This document shows, piece by piece, positions 1 through 10,873 of a stretch of 64,000 nt of DNA (its first letter is position 1; each line of letters begins with the position of its first letter). The notes below the pieces were generated by a model that did no database searches, was not told the origin of the DNA, and saw only the letters and a program-made list of their open reading frames with translations. This DNA is from Peromyscus leucopus (taxonomy: Eukaryota > Chordata > Mammalia > Rodentia > Cricetidae). The DNA lies in assembly GCF_004664715.2 (NCBI RefSeq), contig NC_051083.1, positions 121,586,971 through 121,650,970 of the forward strand, given 5' to 3'. Position numbers and translations under genes: made by a program.

Positions 1-46
1 ATAAGGAAATCCCAGGTGCTTTCCTGTACATATCTAAGAACAGCAT

Positions 47-187
<141 letters not shown>

Positions 188-980
188 TTTGGTTTAAAGA
201 AAAGATAGTAAAATTTGAATAACAATCATTTCTTCATTGACACTTATGCAATTAAGTCAGATATTCTTATAAATCCTTAGTGCAGTACCTAGCACCTTGT
301 GAGCAGTCAATGAAATTTAGTCCTTGTCTCATACCCTTAGTCAATTTTTGCTCATTCACTTATCTCCTCTGCAATCTCACCATTATCCTTTTTGACACTT
401 TGGCAACAATTGTTTTTGTGAAAAAAGATCAATAAGTAAGTAATCCACAGACATTAACTGAGTCTTTATACTATAACTTTTGTCATGTTGCAAGAATTAT
501 AGATATGGAAAATATATAAACTTACAGAGCCTGTGGTCTACATATGGAAAGATAGACATGAATATAGTTTGTATCATCCACAATCCAAGAAAACAAGGGA
601 TATATGCTGAAGAAAGAAACAGGATCTAAGATGTTGCAGACATGGTTGGATTTATCTAAATCAAGAATTTCACCAATTCCAACTCTCATAAACAGTGGCT
701 TTGTTGACTGCTCTTGCCTCAGTTTTAAGAAACCAATATGAGATAGTGTCTATAGAACTGGTACCAGTGCCTCTAAAAAAAAGAGCTGACTAGTAGCCCA
801 CCTCAGATGCCTTGCAGAGTCTTCTCATATATTCTGCTAGAGGAAACAGCAATATAGTGAATGCTTTTATTCCACTTGATTCTGCCTCTGACAGAATACA
901 ATGCCAAAATTTGTTAGGAATTAATTCCATACACATCCTAATCATATGCCTTTGTACTTGATGCCTGGACGTTTAAAAGG
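188..980. other. Unassigned A+T-rich sequence
   Basis: No open frame of note, no SINE or LINE similarity and no splice-bounded coding segment recognised. Confidence 0.5.
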
Positions 981-981
981 T

Positions 982-986
<5 letters not shown>

Positions 987-1040
<54 letters not shown>
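987..1040. repeat. (GT)n microsatellite
   Basis: About 25 GT units decay into ATGTGCATGTACAT on the right. The cysteine/valine frame across it is a repeat artefact. Confidence 0.98.
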
Positions 1041-1042
<2 letters not shown>

Positions 1043-1338
1043 ATGTACATACTCACATTAGCAGTAAGGATTGTTCTATTTTGCAATTAGCAAAAAGACA
1101 TCTTATTAGCAGTAAGGACATACATATTTTGCAAGCAGGATGGGCGAGAGTTCACTCCTTTCACAATAATATGCAATGCAGGAAAAATGGAAGAGTTAAC
1201 TTGGTTTCTGCAATTCCTCATTCTCCCAGAAAGAACCAATTAATGGAGAATGGCTTCTTTCTGTGTTTATAGCATCCCCTAGTGGACAAAAACTATATGT
1301 CAATTGGAGGCTGAATCCCTTCCAACACTGATTTAAGA

Positions 1339-1341
<3 letters not shown>

Positions 1342-1388
<47 letters not shown>

Positions 1389-1393
1389 GCGCA
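1342..1393. repeat. (CA)n microsatellite with short CG end
   Basis: About 22 CA units end in CGCGCGC. On the same strand it is complementary to the (GT)n tract about 300 bases upstream. Confidence 0.98.
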
Positions 1394-1812
1394 AACTATT
1401 GATGACAATGGCCCCACTGAAATAATCGTCTCTATGGTTTATATTTGCAAACATGAAAAGCATCTCCTGAAGGAATTATAAAAAAGATGAGTTGTTTGGC
1501 CAAGAGCCTTTTTCTGTGTGAGAACACACTTGGCAGTCTCTGAACCTCTAATCATATATAAACGGGCCCTGTAAAACAGTAGCAGTGACAGTGGGCACGG
1601 AAGATACTATTATGCTGGTGCACATTGAAGAACTAGATGATGGGGATTTTAGTGACCTAGTTCAATAAGTTTGGACTTTCTACTAAGGACAATTGAATTT
1701 TACTCCATAAAAGGATCAAACTGTTTTCAGAAAGGTGACCTGGCCTACAGTACAGAGAATGTGCTAAGGTGAAGGTAAGAATGGAGAAAGGAAACTCTAT
1801 AAGAGATCCAGG
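1394..1812. other. Unassigned sequence
   Basis: No repeat or gene recognised. It may contain the upstream edge of the L1 3' UTR that follows. Confidence 0.4.
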
Positions 1813-2246
1813 GTTATGGTGTGGCCTGCCCCAACATCCACCCCATCTATAATCTGCTGGAGCATGTGAAGGGACCTGACCTGCAGACCCAAAGCTGCAG
1901 GATCTCTACAACATAGGGCAACAACAAGGCATCCAGGAAGAGTCCTAGTGAGGGCCCAGCATCCATAGTGTAGTAGAAACCAGAGGCCTCGAACCAGGCC
2001 AATGACTCTTTACAATGAACACTGGCAAGTGAAGATCAATGGACAAAGGGGGTTATAGTGTGACTCACTGTGTCACACTGCAGCTTCCATGATGGGATTT
2101 TTAATTTTCTCCCTTTTTATTTTTTTCTTTTTTCTCTTAAATTTTGTTTTATTGGAGGGCTGCAGGGGCACAGGGCAGTTGCAAAGGGACAGGGCAATGA
2201 ATAGGATCAAGATACATGATGTAAAACACACACAGAATAAATTTAA
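1813..2246 (+). mobile_element. LINE-1 3' UTR fragment
   Basis: The order of elements matches a rodent L1 3' UTR: a CCCCAACATCCACC-type start, a GGAGCATGTGAAGG block, a T-rich interior at 2098-2150 and a GATCAAGATACATGATGTAAAAC box before a degenerate A-rich end. No coding part of L1 is attached, as expected for a 5'-truncated copy. The assignment rests on remembered consensus. A different old retroelement is possible. Confidence 0.55.
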
Positions 2247-2259
2247 AAGAGAGAAATAA

Positions 2260-2422
2260 GCCGGGCGGTGGTGGCGCACGCCTTTAATCCCAGCACTCGG
2301 GAGGCAGAGCCAGGCGGATCTCTGTGAGTTCGAGGCCAGCCTGGGCTACCAAGTGAGTTCCAGGAAAGGCGCAAAGCTACACAGAGAAACCCTGTCTTGA
2401 AAAACCAAAAAAAAAAAAAAAG
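2260..2422 (+). mobile_element. B1 SINE (cricetid type), near full length
   Basis: A 7SL-derived B1 with a 5' GCCGGGCGGTGGTGGCGCAC start, a B-box region near GAGTTCGAGGCC, the GGAAAGGCGCAAAGCTACAC variant and an A tail. It is flanked by imperfect direct repeats of AGAGAGAAATA (about 2248-2258 and 2426-2436). The retained CpGs and intact tail suggest a fairly recent insertion. Confidence 0.95.
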
Positions 2423-2448
2423 AGAGAGAGAGAAATATAGATAGAACA

Positions 2449-2588
2449 GTTGTAGTGACACATGCCTTTAATCCCAGCACTTGGGAGGCAGAGGCAGATG
2501 GATCTCTGTGAGTTTGAGGCCAGCCTGGTCCACATAATTTCAGGATGGCTAGATACACATAGTGAGATCCTTTCTCTAAAAAAAAAGA
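2449..2588 (+). mobile_element. B1 SINE, older copy
   Basis: Contains CATGCCTTTAATCCCAGCAC and GGCAGAGGCAGATGGATCTC, then a diverged right half and an A8 tail. All 5' CpGs are lost. It lies about 25 bases downstream of a younger B1 in the same orientation. Confidence 0.92.
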
Positions 2589-2799
2589 CTCCATCAAAGC
2601 CTGGGACACTGTCTAGATAACTAGTTCTTCTACCTATAAAGAAATTTCCATGAATGATTGGCTCTGGGGCTAGGGGGAGGGCAGGCAGTAATTATTTTTT
2701 ATTGATATCTATGATATTTTATGTGGAAACACAATGAAGGTGGGATCAACCCTTTAGGTTGACCTAGAAGCATGTGGCAAAGTAATGAAAAGTGTGGTC

Positions 2800-3030
2800 T
2801 CAGCAACCACACAAAATAGATCTGGACTTGGACTCTGCTCGTTGGAAGCTACATTTTTCCTAAACCTATTTTTTTCATCTCTTTCTACTTCAGTTTTCTT
2901 CCCTGTGGAACGAATATAAATTTCTCATCTCCTAGTGTAGTTGCAAAAGTGTTATTACATAATGCAAAACTCCTACTGTAGTGCCTTACATAGTAAGCAC
3001 TTGATAAGGGTTAGTTCCTTCTATTTTCCT
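2800..3030 (-). mobile_element. MIR SINE relic
   Basis: Reads like the reverse complement of MIR: a CTGGACTTGGACTCTGCTC block, a CAGTTTTCTTCCCTGTGG block and the terminal TAGTGCCTTACATAGTAAGC block, in the right order. Heavily diverged, as expected for a pre-eutherian SINE. Confidence 0.7.
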
Positions 3031-3825
3031 CTTCTTGGACAGTCTGCCCAAATCAAGTAGTCTTTGTGAGATGGCTGGTATATACTCTTTCAGTGCCTCC
3101 CCAGACTACTGTAGCCATGCAGAAGAAAAAGCTTCTGTTCAAGGTATCTAGTAATTTCATCTATGTGCTTTCCTGTGAATAAAAGCAGAGGCCATGCCAT
3201 TGGAAATAAACTAGGTTCTCACGTCCTAGCATGTGAAACTGCCAGCACTCACCAGCATGCAAGGAACCTGGGACACTGCCGGCAATAAAAGGACAGGTGG
3301 ACAGGTGAAGGTGGCCCAGTCAAGATGAAAGGCAAACGCATTTGACATTGTGGGAAGCCAACATACAGGTGGTTCAGGGAGGGAGCCCGCAGGGCTAACC
3401 ATGGGGCAATTTCCTGAGTTAAATTGCAGCAGCTCACAATGGCAGGGTTTCGGATACTTAGTATTTTAAAAATGGCAAAGCTCAAGTCTTTTTTTTTTTT
3501 TTTTAAGCAATCTATTTGCTCTAGAAATGGGGATTCTGGGACTTCATTATAGTTCTGGGCCTTGGGAAAACTGGAAGGAAAGGAAAGGAAAATAACTCAA
3601 CTCTATGAAGGAGTCCTCTGTTACAGGGCTGGGCATCTAACTCATTAACTGGCCTGAGTTGGGAGGCTGGAATCAGAGAAAGCATTCCAGAGACTGAGAC
3701 ATGATGGAAGAACAGGAGAAAATCACGGAAAAGAGTAACCATTCTATAAAGAGGTAGAATCCAAGGAAATTATAAAAAGCCTCTGCCCCAATAGGCTCTT
3801 AGCTCCCAGGAGAGAGACCAACACA
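3031..3825. other. Unassigned sequence with a T tract
   Basis: Holds an 18-base T run near 3488-3505 and a short GGAAA run near 3573-3592. Nothing else is recognised. Frames on the minus strand at 3249-3485 and 3521-3742 have no recognisable domain. Confidence 0.4.
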
Positions 3826-3830
3826 CATGC

Positions 3831-3938
3831 TTGGTTGTCCAAGAACTCACTATGTAGATCAGGCTGTCCTCAAACTCACAGAGATCTGCCTGCCTCTACC
3901 TCTCTGGGATTAAAGGTGTGTACCACTACACCCAGCTC
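3831..3938 (-). mobile_element. B1 SINE fragment
   Basis: The reverse complement shows the B1 core: CACTATGTAGATCAGGCTG, AACTCACAGAGATCTGCC and GGGATTAAAGGTGTG. The ends are missing and it is diverged. Confidence 0.88.
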
Positions 3939-4235
3939 TGATACTTAAAAACTAATTACTTTGTGCCAGGGTGGCAAAGGCATGTACAGATGTATATACA
4001 CAACTTAGCGTTGGATATACTTATAAGGGATGGCCGTGACCATGATCTAGAAATATTAAGTCTGAAATATGAAGAGGGAACTAGACTAGTGTGACAGGTT
4101 CTATAGTTATGAGAAGAGATGGTAATTGTAAACTTGGTGGTGGGGGACAGAGATAGATAAGATGTGCTCTAACAAGAATGTGTACAGCAAGCTGAGAAGG
4201 ATGGTGATAAGCACATGAATCTATCACTATTGGGG

Positions 4236-4262
4236 GTCATTGAGATGGCTCAGCAAATAAGA
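4236..4262 (+). mobile_element. B3/B4 SINE 5' stub
   Basis: GAGATGGCTCAGCAAATAAG is the tRNA-like A-box start shared by B2, B3 and B4 SINEs. The match then stops. Very short, so tentative. Confidence 0.4.
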
Positions 4263-4324
4263 ATTACCATAATTACCATAATCAACATCATGGCAATTGT
4301 TGTCAACACACCTGATGCATTTAT

Positions 4325-4425
4325 TATTTATGCTATTTTACAAACAACAAAAAGGGGGTGCAGAGTATGAACTGTATAAGTTGTTTCAGTTTACTCAGTA
4401 GCTGAACCTAGAATAGAAACCATTT
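4325..4425 (+). mobile_element. Possible MIR relic
   Basis: A degenerate TATTTTACAAACAACAAAAAG … AAGTTGTTTCAGTTTACTC … AGCTGAACCTAGAATAG order resembles the MIR 3' half. Weak; random similarity cannot be excluded. Confidence 0.35.
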
Positions 4426-5285
4426 AATAATGCAATGGATATTACATATCACCTATGATGGTTCATATTAGATGAGAGATTTCTCTACTCTCACATGAAC
4501 CATGAGACAATTAGATATAAGAAATGCATATTGCAAGTTAATGCATATTTATGTTTGTCACTCAATTGAAATATATTGCTTGTGTATACTGACAAAAATA
4601 AATAACTCAAATGTAAGATACTAGATATATATTTATATAATTTATACATAAGCACACACGGTTAGGTAGAGGTGCTGAGGGATGTACAAGCAGGCTGGAA
4701 ATGGTCCATCTCGAACCAACTAAAGACGACTCACTATCAATGACCTCCCAGAGTTCTTACATAGGCTGTCTACTCTCCTGAGCCCTGCAGCTGGGCCTTT
4801 CCACCTAACACTGCCTTCAAGTGTACAAACCCTTCGCATTATTTTGGCCAAAGCACAGACCATGGATTTAATCTGAAATATATTTTTGTGAACAATTTAT
4901 TTTCCAGACATTTATCCTCTGAGGCTATTTTTCACCGTCAAGAAAAATCAGAGGTATCTGTGTTTGAATCAGCACCTTCCATAACTCATTTTTATTGATG
5001 ATTGTTTTATAGCAGAAACATGAAAATAATCTTAAAATGTGAAATATGTACCTAGGTAACTGACCATATTATAGGTTCCTTCATTTTTCATATTGTGTTT
5101 ATGTTTTTAATCCTGTTATTCATACATTGGATATTTACTGAGAGCACACTGGATTCCAGGCATAGTTCTATGCACTAAGAAATTGAAATATGTATTCAAT
5201 TTTTGTGTTGTCTTGATTTTTTGTCATTTTCAAAGTCCGAATGCTGGAAGGTTTTCTTTAATTTTCTGTCTTACAGTGACTTAGC
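4426..5285. other. Unassigned A+T-rich sequence
   Basis: No gene or clear repeat. The stretch near 5128-5180 faintly resembles an old mammalian repeat, too weakly to name. Confidence 0.4.
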
Positions 5286-5288
5286 CCC

Positions 5289-5699
5289 TGTAATGGTTTA
5301 TCTTGATTGGTAACTTGATTGGATTAGTAAAAGCAACCCTCTGCAGGTGTTGCTGGGGGCATTTCTAGGTGTGATTGGGTAAAGGGGCCTCTGAACTGAT
5401 GGATTAACAACATAAAGCTAAAGGTAGTGGTTGAAGGCTACTTAGAAGTAGGTAACAGGGGAAGTACCCTGGGAAAGATGCATTGTTATTGTCCTCCCCC
5501 TCCCCCCAGCCTCTCTCTTTTTCTGCCCTCTGATTAGCATGTGGTGAGCAGTGCTGCCCTGCTGTGCCCTCTCTACCTCACCTCAGGCTGAGAGTAACAA
5601 AGCTAGCCAACCATGCACCAGAGTCTGAAGTCATGAGTCCGAATTCTTCCTCCTTTAAGTGGCTTCTTTCAGGTATTTGCCACAACAATGAAAGCTGCA
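5289..5699 (+). mobile_element. Probable MaLR-type LTR
   Basis: Starts TGTAATGGTTTATCTTGATTGG and ends …CAGGTATTTGCCACAACAATGAAAGCTGCA. The ending (TTAAGTGGCTTCTTTCAGGTATT, then CACAACAA) has the layout of rodent MaLR (MT/ORR1) LTRs. TG…CA termini are present but no clear 5-bp target duplication is visible. An old L1 3' UTR is the main alternative. Confidence 0.5.
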
Positions 5700-5705
5700 C
5701 GGCCA

Positions 5706-6180
5706 CTTGCAGGAGAAGGGAGGCACTGTCAATGACTTGGGTTCAATTATCAGATAAGAATATAGCTATAGCAAATATGGGAGGATTTCTTTTGTTGTGG
5801 AAATGATGGCGCAGCTCTGGAAGTGCTTTTCCATTTTGATACTTAGGATTTGCAGAGTGCAGCCATCAGAGCATATCTGATTCATCAAGACTCGGCCTAT
5901 TTGGAATGCATGAGCTTTAAGAGCCGAGTTCAGCTGAAAATAAACAATGCCAAACAGTAAAAGTCCTAGAGCATTTGAGTTGAATATATGAATCCTACAA
6001 TCACCTGAGCCTTTCATTTCTGTGACCAAATCTGTAAATACAAATTTTTCTCTCATGAAATGGCTCAGGTTAAGCTGAGACCCAGTCTTGGTGATATACA
6101 TGGAGGTAGCCTTGAAATGTGACCTGGCTGACAACACTACCAAGTTAACAAGGCAAGTTTGGTCTGTTGAGTAACAGCAG
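5706..6180. other. Unassigned sequence with a 125-codon frame on the minus strand
   Basis: The open frame at 5766-6143 (-) has no recognisable domain, signal or neighbouring exon, and is judged a chance frame. Confidence 0.4.
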
Positions 6181-6183
6181 CCA

Positions 6184-6348
6184 GGGCTGAAGAGATGGCT
6201 CAGTGGATAAGAGCACTGCTGTTCTTGTAGAAGACCAGAGTTTGGTTCTTAGCTCCCACATCAGGTGGCTTAACACTGCCAGTTACTCCAGGGGTGATCT
6301 GACACCTCTGGCCTTTACTTGGCACACACATAAAAATAATAAAAATAC
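6184..6348 (+). mobile_element. B3 (B2-like) SINE
   Basis: Begins AGGGCTGAAGAGATGGCTC and keeps the order of the B3 consensus: TAAGAGCACTG, a TTCTTAGCTCCCACATCAGG box, then CACACATAAAAATAATAAAAA. Pol III A and B boxes are recognisable but degenerate. Confidence 0.85.
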
Positions 6349-6351
6349 ATT

Positions 6352-6465
6352 TCCCCCTTTTTCTATGTTTTTTATTTGAATATCATTGCCTTTTCTTTTT
6401 TAATTTTTTACGTATCAGCCACGGATTCCCCTGTCCTCCCTCCTCCCGACCCCCACAACCCCATT
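6352..6465 (-). mobile_element. LINE-1 3' terminus
   Basis: A T-rich stretch is followed by TATCAGCCACGGATTCCCCT and a C-rich CCTCCCTCCTCCCGACCCCC. This is the reverse complement of the G-rich, A-tailed rodent L1 3' end. It abuts the A tail of the B3 on the other strand. Confidence 0.75.
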
Positions 6466-6831
6466 TAAAATTATAGCAGCCGTCTTACGAACTTAGACAC
6501 TATCAGATCCTACTAGTCTCCAAATGGTGCTCTTGTGTTAGAATAGGCTGCTTAATCTGTTTTCTAAGGAGCTAATACATTGTAACTCAGCCTTCTGGAG
6601 GAAAAGGAAGAGGGGGAGGACTTGCTGCTAGCACATAAATGAAATTCTGTTCTTAGGTCCTGCAACTCACAAAACACAAAGACCTCTCATCAAAACACCA
6701 AGTGATTTCTTAGTCAATCAACTTTATCAATATTTACTGTTAATAATAGATTACTAACATGCAGGCCTACAAGTGATTATTGGATAGAATAGAATCTCAT
6801 TTACTTGTGTTTCTTCTAATCAGGGAGTGTG
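6466..6831. other. Unassigned sequence
   Basis: No repeat or gene recognised. Confidence 0.4.
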
Positions 6832-6882
6832 CTACATATATATATATATATTATATATATATATATATACATGTATATATAT
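6832..6882. repeat. (TA)n microsatellite
   Basis: Interrupted TA array with an internal TTATAT break and a TACATGTATATATA end. Palindromic and likely to extrude as a cruciform. Confidence 0.95.
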
Positions 6883-7333
6883 TGATATTCTGCTTAAAAC
6901 TGGAGAAAAAATCCAATACAATGCATGCATTATACATGTATTATCCATTAAAAAGCAGGTTGTATAAGGACATGGGAATTTGTTTGGCTCTTTGTTGTGT
7001 TCTCAGCATAACATAATAGATAATACAGAACAGATACAAGTACCACTGTCAACTTGGTTCACCTGACTCCTTTGCCTTCCTTTCAGCCATGTCAAATGTC
7101 TTTCCATTTCCAGGCTGGCACTTCCTTCCTTCCTCTTCTCCTCAGCTTTTGCATCCCAATAATGCTGTCATCTGAAAGTATTATTTTCAGTCTATATAGG
7201 AATGCCTCTTGTTATAACTTCACAAGGTAACTGACCTTAGACTGCTGTCCTTTGAAGGGTGTGCTTGCACAGCTTGCCTCTTTCCTACACTGATTAAAAT
7301 GAAGCTGCTGTGAAACGATTTTTGTGGAATCTA

Positions 7334-7334
<1 letters not shown>
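6883..7334. other. Unassigned sequence
   Basis: No repeat or gene recognised. Confidence 0.4.
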
Positions 7335-7335
<1 letters not shown>

Positions 7336-7378
<43 letters not shown>

Positions 7379-7392
7379 CATACATATATATG
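7336..7392. repeat. (TA)n/(TACA)n microsatellite
   Basis: About 19 TA units lead into TACATACATACATATATAT. The isoleucine/tyrosine frames across it are artefacts. Confidence 0.97.
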
Positions 7393-7537
7393 AACAAATG
7401 TACATGTGGATATAGTATAACATGAAGAAAAGAGAAGAAAGGCTAAATATATGGGGAAGAGGAAGGACTCAATGCAATGGGAAGGAGTTTTGAAAAAGGA
7501 TATAAAGCTAATTGTGCTTCTAGTTTTAATTCTGTCA

Positions 7538-7882
7538 TGTTGCTGGAGGGCTTCTCTCCAGGTTCCCCAAGCCCCGCAGTCCCACAATCCACTTATAAAA
7601 TAATCACTCAGACACTTATATCACTTATAAACTGTATGGCTGTGGCAGGCTTCTTGCTAACTGCTCTTTTATCTTAAATTAACCCATTTCTATAAATCTA
7701 TACCTTGCCACGTGGCTGGTGGCTTACCAGAGTCTCTACATGCTGCTTATCCTGGTGGTGGCTGCAGTCTCTCCCCTCCTTCTTCCTGTTTCCCCAATTC
7801 TCCTCTCTCTTTGTCCCGCCTATACTTCCTGCCTGGTCACTGGCCATCAGTGTTTTATTTACATAGAGTGATATCCACAGCA
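7538..7882 (-). mobile_element. mys 3' LTR (left side)
   Basis: This LTR lies next to the purine tract and is therefore the 3' LTR of a minus-strand element. It differs from its partner at 7581 (C versus A at 10067) and 7749 (A versus G at 10235). An E-box CCACGTGG lies near 7708-7715. Confidence 0.93.
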
Positions 7883-7895
7883 CTTCCCCTTTCTT
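7883..7895 (-). promoter_or_regulatory. mys polypurine tract
   Basis: The minus strand reads AAGAAAGGGGAAG directly before the LTR terminus TGCTGTGG. This is the expected plus-strand DNA primer of reverse transcription. The same tract sits at the same place in the second mys copy (32251-32266). Confidence 0.85.
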
Positions 7896-8736
7896 CTTTT
7901 TTTAAAAAGGAAGGTTTTAACTTTAACATGGTAAAATTACATATAACAAAACAATTACCGAGCAAGAATTATAGTTACAATATTAAAGAAGATGTCCTAT
8001 CTATCTTATATTTGTGAGTTTAAGGTTTTATAGCTAACTTATTTTTTATCATAACTGAGGAAATTACGACTATCTAGTCTTCAACCACATCAAAGACCTG
8101 AGAAGGAACATAATGGTACCTGAGAAATGGTAGATGGATGCAAGCAACTTTCGGGAATCTTGCAAGAGTAGACCAAGACAGCTGACAGCCTGGACAGTCA
8201 CCTAATGTTTCTCAGCATTGTTGGTGCATTCAAATTGGCTACAGGCCTAGAGTATCTGACAGACCATTTTTAGAAGCAGGAATTTTAAGAGACCATCTTA
8301 CCCTGTCTTGGCAGAGTACAGTGGTCGCTTTCCTTGTGTCCCGCTTGTCCAGAAAGGACAGCATTGCATTTGTACTGTCAGCCATCAAGGCAAGGGCAGT
8401 TCTTTGCCCAGTAGGCCATTTTGTGCCAAAAAGACAAACTTCCAAATGGAAATGTCTTAGAAGCCCAACATTCTCTCGGGATCAAATTGGTGCAGCCAGG
8501 AGCAATTGTGTCTCACGTCAACAGAATTCTAAGTTATTTAAATGCCATATTCTCCAGGTCTATGAAGTGTTTGAAGATTACCTATCTATCTGAAATATAT
8601 CTATGTATACCTAGAAGACTTAACTAACATGGCTACAGATATGATTATCATAGATGACTAATTATTAATCTATTTTTTAATTATCCATTACAATTTTAAA
8701 TGAGTTATATAAACACAACACCTCAAACAAGAATAG

Positions 8737-8740
<4 letters not shown>

Positions 8741-8770
<30 letters not shown>
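8741..8770. repeat. (TA)n inside mys
   Basis: About 15 TA units. The homologous place in the second mys copy (near 33185) has only a short TATATATA, so the array expanded in this copy or lineage. Confidence 0.95.
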
Positions 8771-8772
<2 letters not shown>

Positions 8773-9756
8773 TATAACAAAATTAACTTCAAGTTTGCAT
8801 CAATGAACTAAAATTTATACCAATGTAAAACATTTTAAACAAGTTGTTCTTTAAAAGTAGGTTCATTAATCTACCCTTTTATCTTATCATCTCCATATCC
8901 TCCTATATATCATATCCCCTTTTGTTTTTTAGAAAGAGATCACATTTATAATCAACCTGTTTTAAATAAAAATATTGGTTTTTCTCTGTCCCACACCAGA
9001 GGGCTCTTCTGATTTGGGACACAAGAATCACTTAACCATTTTTTTTTTAAAGCAATATGTCTGGGTTTAGAGGGGGAGTGAGCCAATTCCACCTCTAAAG
9101 CCAGCTTGGTATATTTGGGAATTTGGGCGTAGCATCTCTTACTACTTCCTGCTGGAGGGGGGCGCTGTATCTTATGGGGACGCAAAGAAAATTTTAGACC
9201 TATGGGGTAGTCCGTGAGGCTGTATTGTGTGAACCAGTTGCCTTGAAACCGATCTGGATGTTGGATCATCTGGGCCATGGTGTCATCGGAGTCCTTTCAG
9301 GGGTCTTGGCTGGTGAAACCTGATGTATCTTAATCTGGAACAAGTCCATAGCCTCTGGTTTTCTGTGAAACAAAAGCAGAACCTCTTTTCCAAAGTAACA
9401 TATCCTTATATCCAAATTTTGAAGTCAAGGTACCTTTAAAATATACATTTTGGCATAACTCAACAGGTTTTGTAATCAAATGTTTTTCTTTAGTTATGAA
9501 TATCAAAGAGAACATAATCCAGATTCTCTGTGTGGTAGCCATCTTTATGTGGCTTATGTTTTATATTACCTTGAGCCTTGAGCCTATTGCTTTAAACTGT
9601 ACCATTGTAAGCCTGAAACGGCGCTGTGGCTGCTGGCTCCGCCCACTTCAGCTTCCCAACATGGCAGTGGTACGTTTTCCGCCAGCTCTGGGAGTCATCA
9701 AGTCTCAGAAATAGTGGGTCTAAGCTTTTATCAAAGCAGCGTGTAGCCCAGAAACC

Positions 9757-9784
9757 TCTTTTTTTTTTTTTTTTTTTTTTTTTA
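9757..9784. repeat. T tract inside mys leader
   Basis: About 26 Ts, an A tract on the sense strand of the element. The part of mys that carries it is absent from the second copy. Confidence 0.9.
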
Positions 9785-10008
9785 AATACTAGTAAAGACT
9801 AAATCTACCACACAGCTTAATGTGCCGCTGGCAGATGCCTCATTTCCGCCATACTGCCGGTCAAACGCACCCGCCAGGAACCCGCCAGTGTCCAAACTTG
9901 CGTTTTGTCGCATCTAGCTGCCCGTATGAGACAAGAAGCAGGAACCTGGTTTTGGCTCTGTTTAGAATTGGTTATTAAATATTCTCAGGTTTAAGGTGGA
10001 AACTCGAG

Positions 10009-10021
10009 CCGTTGGGCGCCA
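10009..10021 (-). promoter_or_regulatory. mys primer-binding site, tRNA-Lys type
   Basis: The minus strand reads TGGCGCCCAAC three bases past the LTR end. This matches the first 11 bases of the usual tRNA-Lys primer site. The following GGCTCG departs from it. Confidence 0.85.
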
Positions 10022-10023
10022 TT

Positions 10024-10368
10024 TGTTGCTGGAGGGCTTCTCTCCAGGTTCCCCAAGCCCCGCAGTACCACAATCCACTTATAAAATAATCACTCAGACA
10101 CTTATATCACTTATAAACTGTATGGCTGTGGCAGGCTTCTTGCTAACTGCTCTTTTATCTTAAATTAACCCATTTCTATAAATCTATACCTTGCCACGTG
10201 GCTGGTGGCTTACCAGAGTCTCTACATGCTGCTTGTCCTGGTGGTGGCTGCAGTCTCTCCCCTCCTTCTTCCTGTTTCCCCAATTCTCCTCTCTCTTTGT
10301 CCCGCCTATACTTCCTGCCTGGTCACTGGCCATCAGTGTTTTATTTACATAGAGTGATATCCACAGCA
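10024..10368 (-). mobile_element. mys 5' LTR (right side)
   Basis: Adjacent to the primer-binding site, so the 5' LTR and promoter of the minus-strand element. 345 bp, colinear with the other LTR with no indels. Confidence 0.93.
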
Positions 10369-10374
10369 CTGTCA

Positions 10375-10870
10375 TATATTTTTTGATAGCTGAAAAGTAC
10401 ATAAAAATGAATTTAATACTGAAAGTGCAAAATTCATTATGAAGCTTCATGCCTGTTCCAACTGTAGGGAAGTTCACTGAGTTGTATTGTCTCATAACAT
10501 AAAGTGAAAGTTAGCGGTGGAAGGCTACCTTTATTTTATTTATTGTCTCTGCATCTGGTTTATTTTGGTGTACAATGTTTTTATTTATTTGCAAGTATTT
10601 TTAATAATAAATTTTATCAAATTAAAAAAAGAAATAAAGCATTGGCTAAATATTAGATTGGTTCACCGTACTTCAAGTTTTGCACAATTTCTTTGTGCTA
10701 AACACCTATGAGTTTTTCTTCTGGGTAGCTAGAATTTTTGGTTTACCAGGCACAGCATATCTTTATGATCAACTCTAGCTTATTTATGGTAATAATGGGG
10801 AAGCAAAGACCCAGAGAGAGAAAGAATGAGAGTATTCAGTTAACATTATGGTACTTTTTGTTTAATTGCC
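10375..10870. other. Unassigned A+T-rich sequence
   Basis: The 3' flank of the mys insertion. No repeat or gene recognised. Confidence 0.4.
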
Positions 10871-10873
10871 CTA

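Larger units (their letters stand above)
7538..10368 (-). mobile_element. mys-type LTR retrotransposon, complete, minus strand
   Basis: Seen: two 345-bp LTRs (7538-7882, 10024-10368), each TG…CA, enclose 2141 bp. Perfect 6-bp duplications CTGTCA flank the element (7532-7537, 10369-10374). A tRNA-Lys-type primer site lies inside the right LTR and a purine tract (read on the minus strand) inside the left, which fixes minus orientation. Total 2831 bp. Known: mys of Peromyscus is about 2.8 kb with LTRs near 343 bp, so size and structure fit. No gag, pol or env is recognised. Sense-strand frames at 8952-9278 and 9330-9542 are short and unassigned. Inference: a non-autonomous, class II (6-bp duplication) element mobilised by a related ERV. 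The LTRs differ at only two sites, so the insertion is recent. Confidence 0.93.

Noticed and set aside
5766..6143. 125-codon frame on the minus strand
   Set aside because: No recognisable motif and no supporting context.
9600..9950. CpG island of a cellular promoter
   Set aside because: The CpGs lie inside the young mys leader and are explained by recent insertion; no first exon is seen.
7882..10023. Possible gag/pol/env remains within the mys element
   Set aside because: No retroviral protein motif (zinc knuckle, protease, reverse transcriptase) is visible in the frames. The element is best called non-autonomous.
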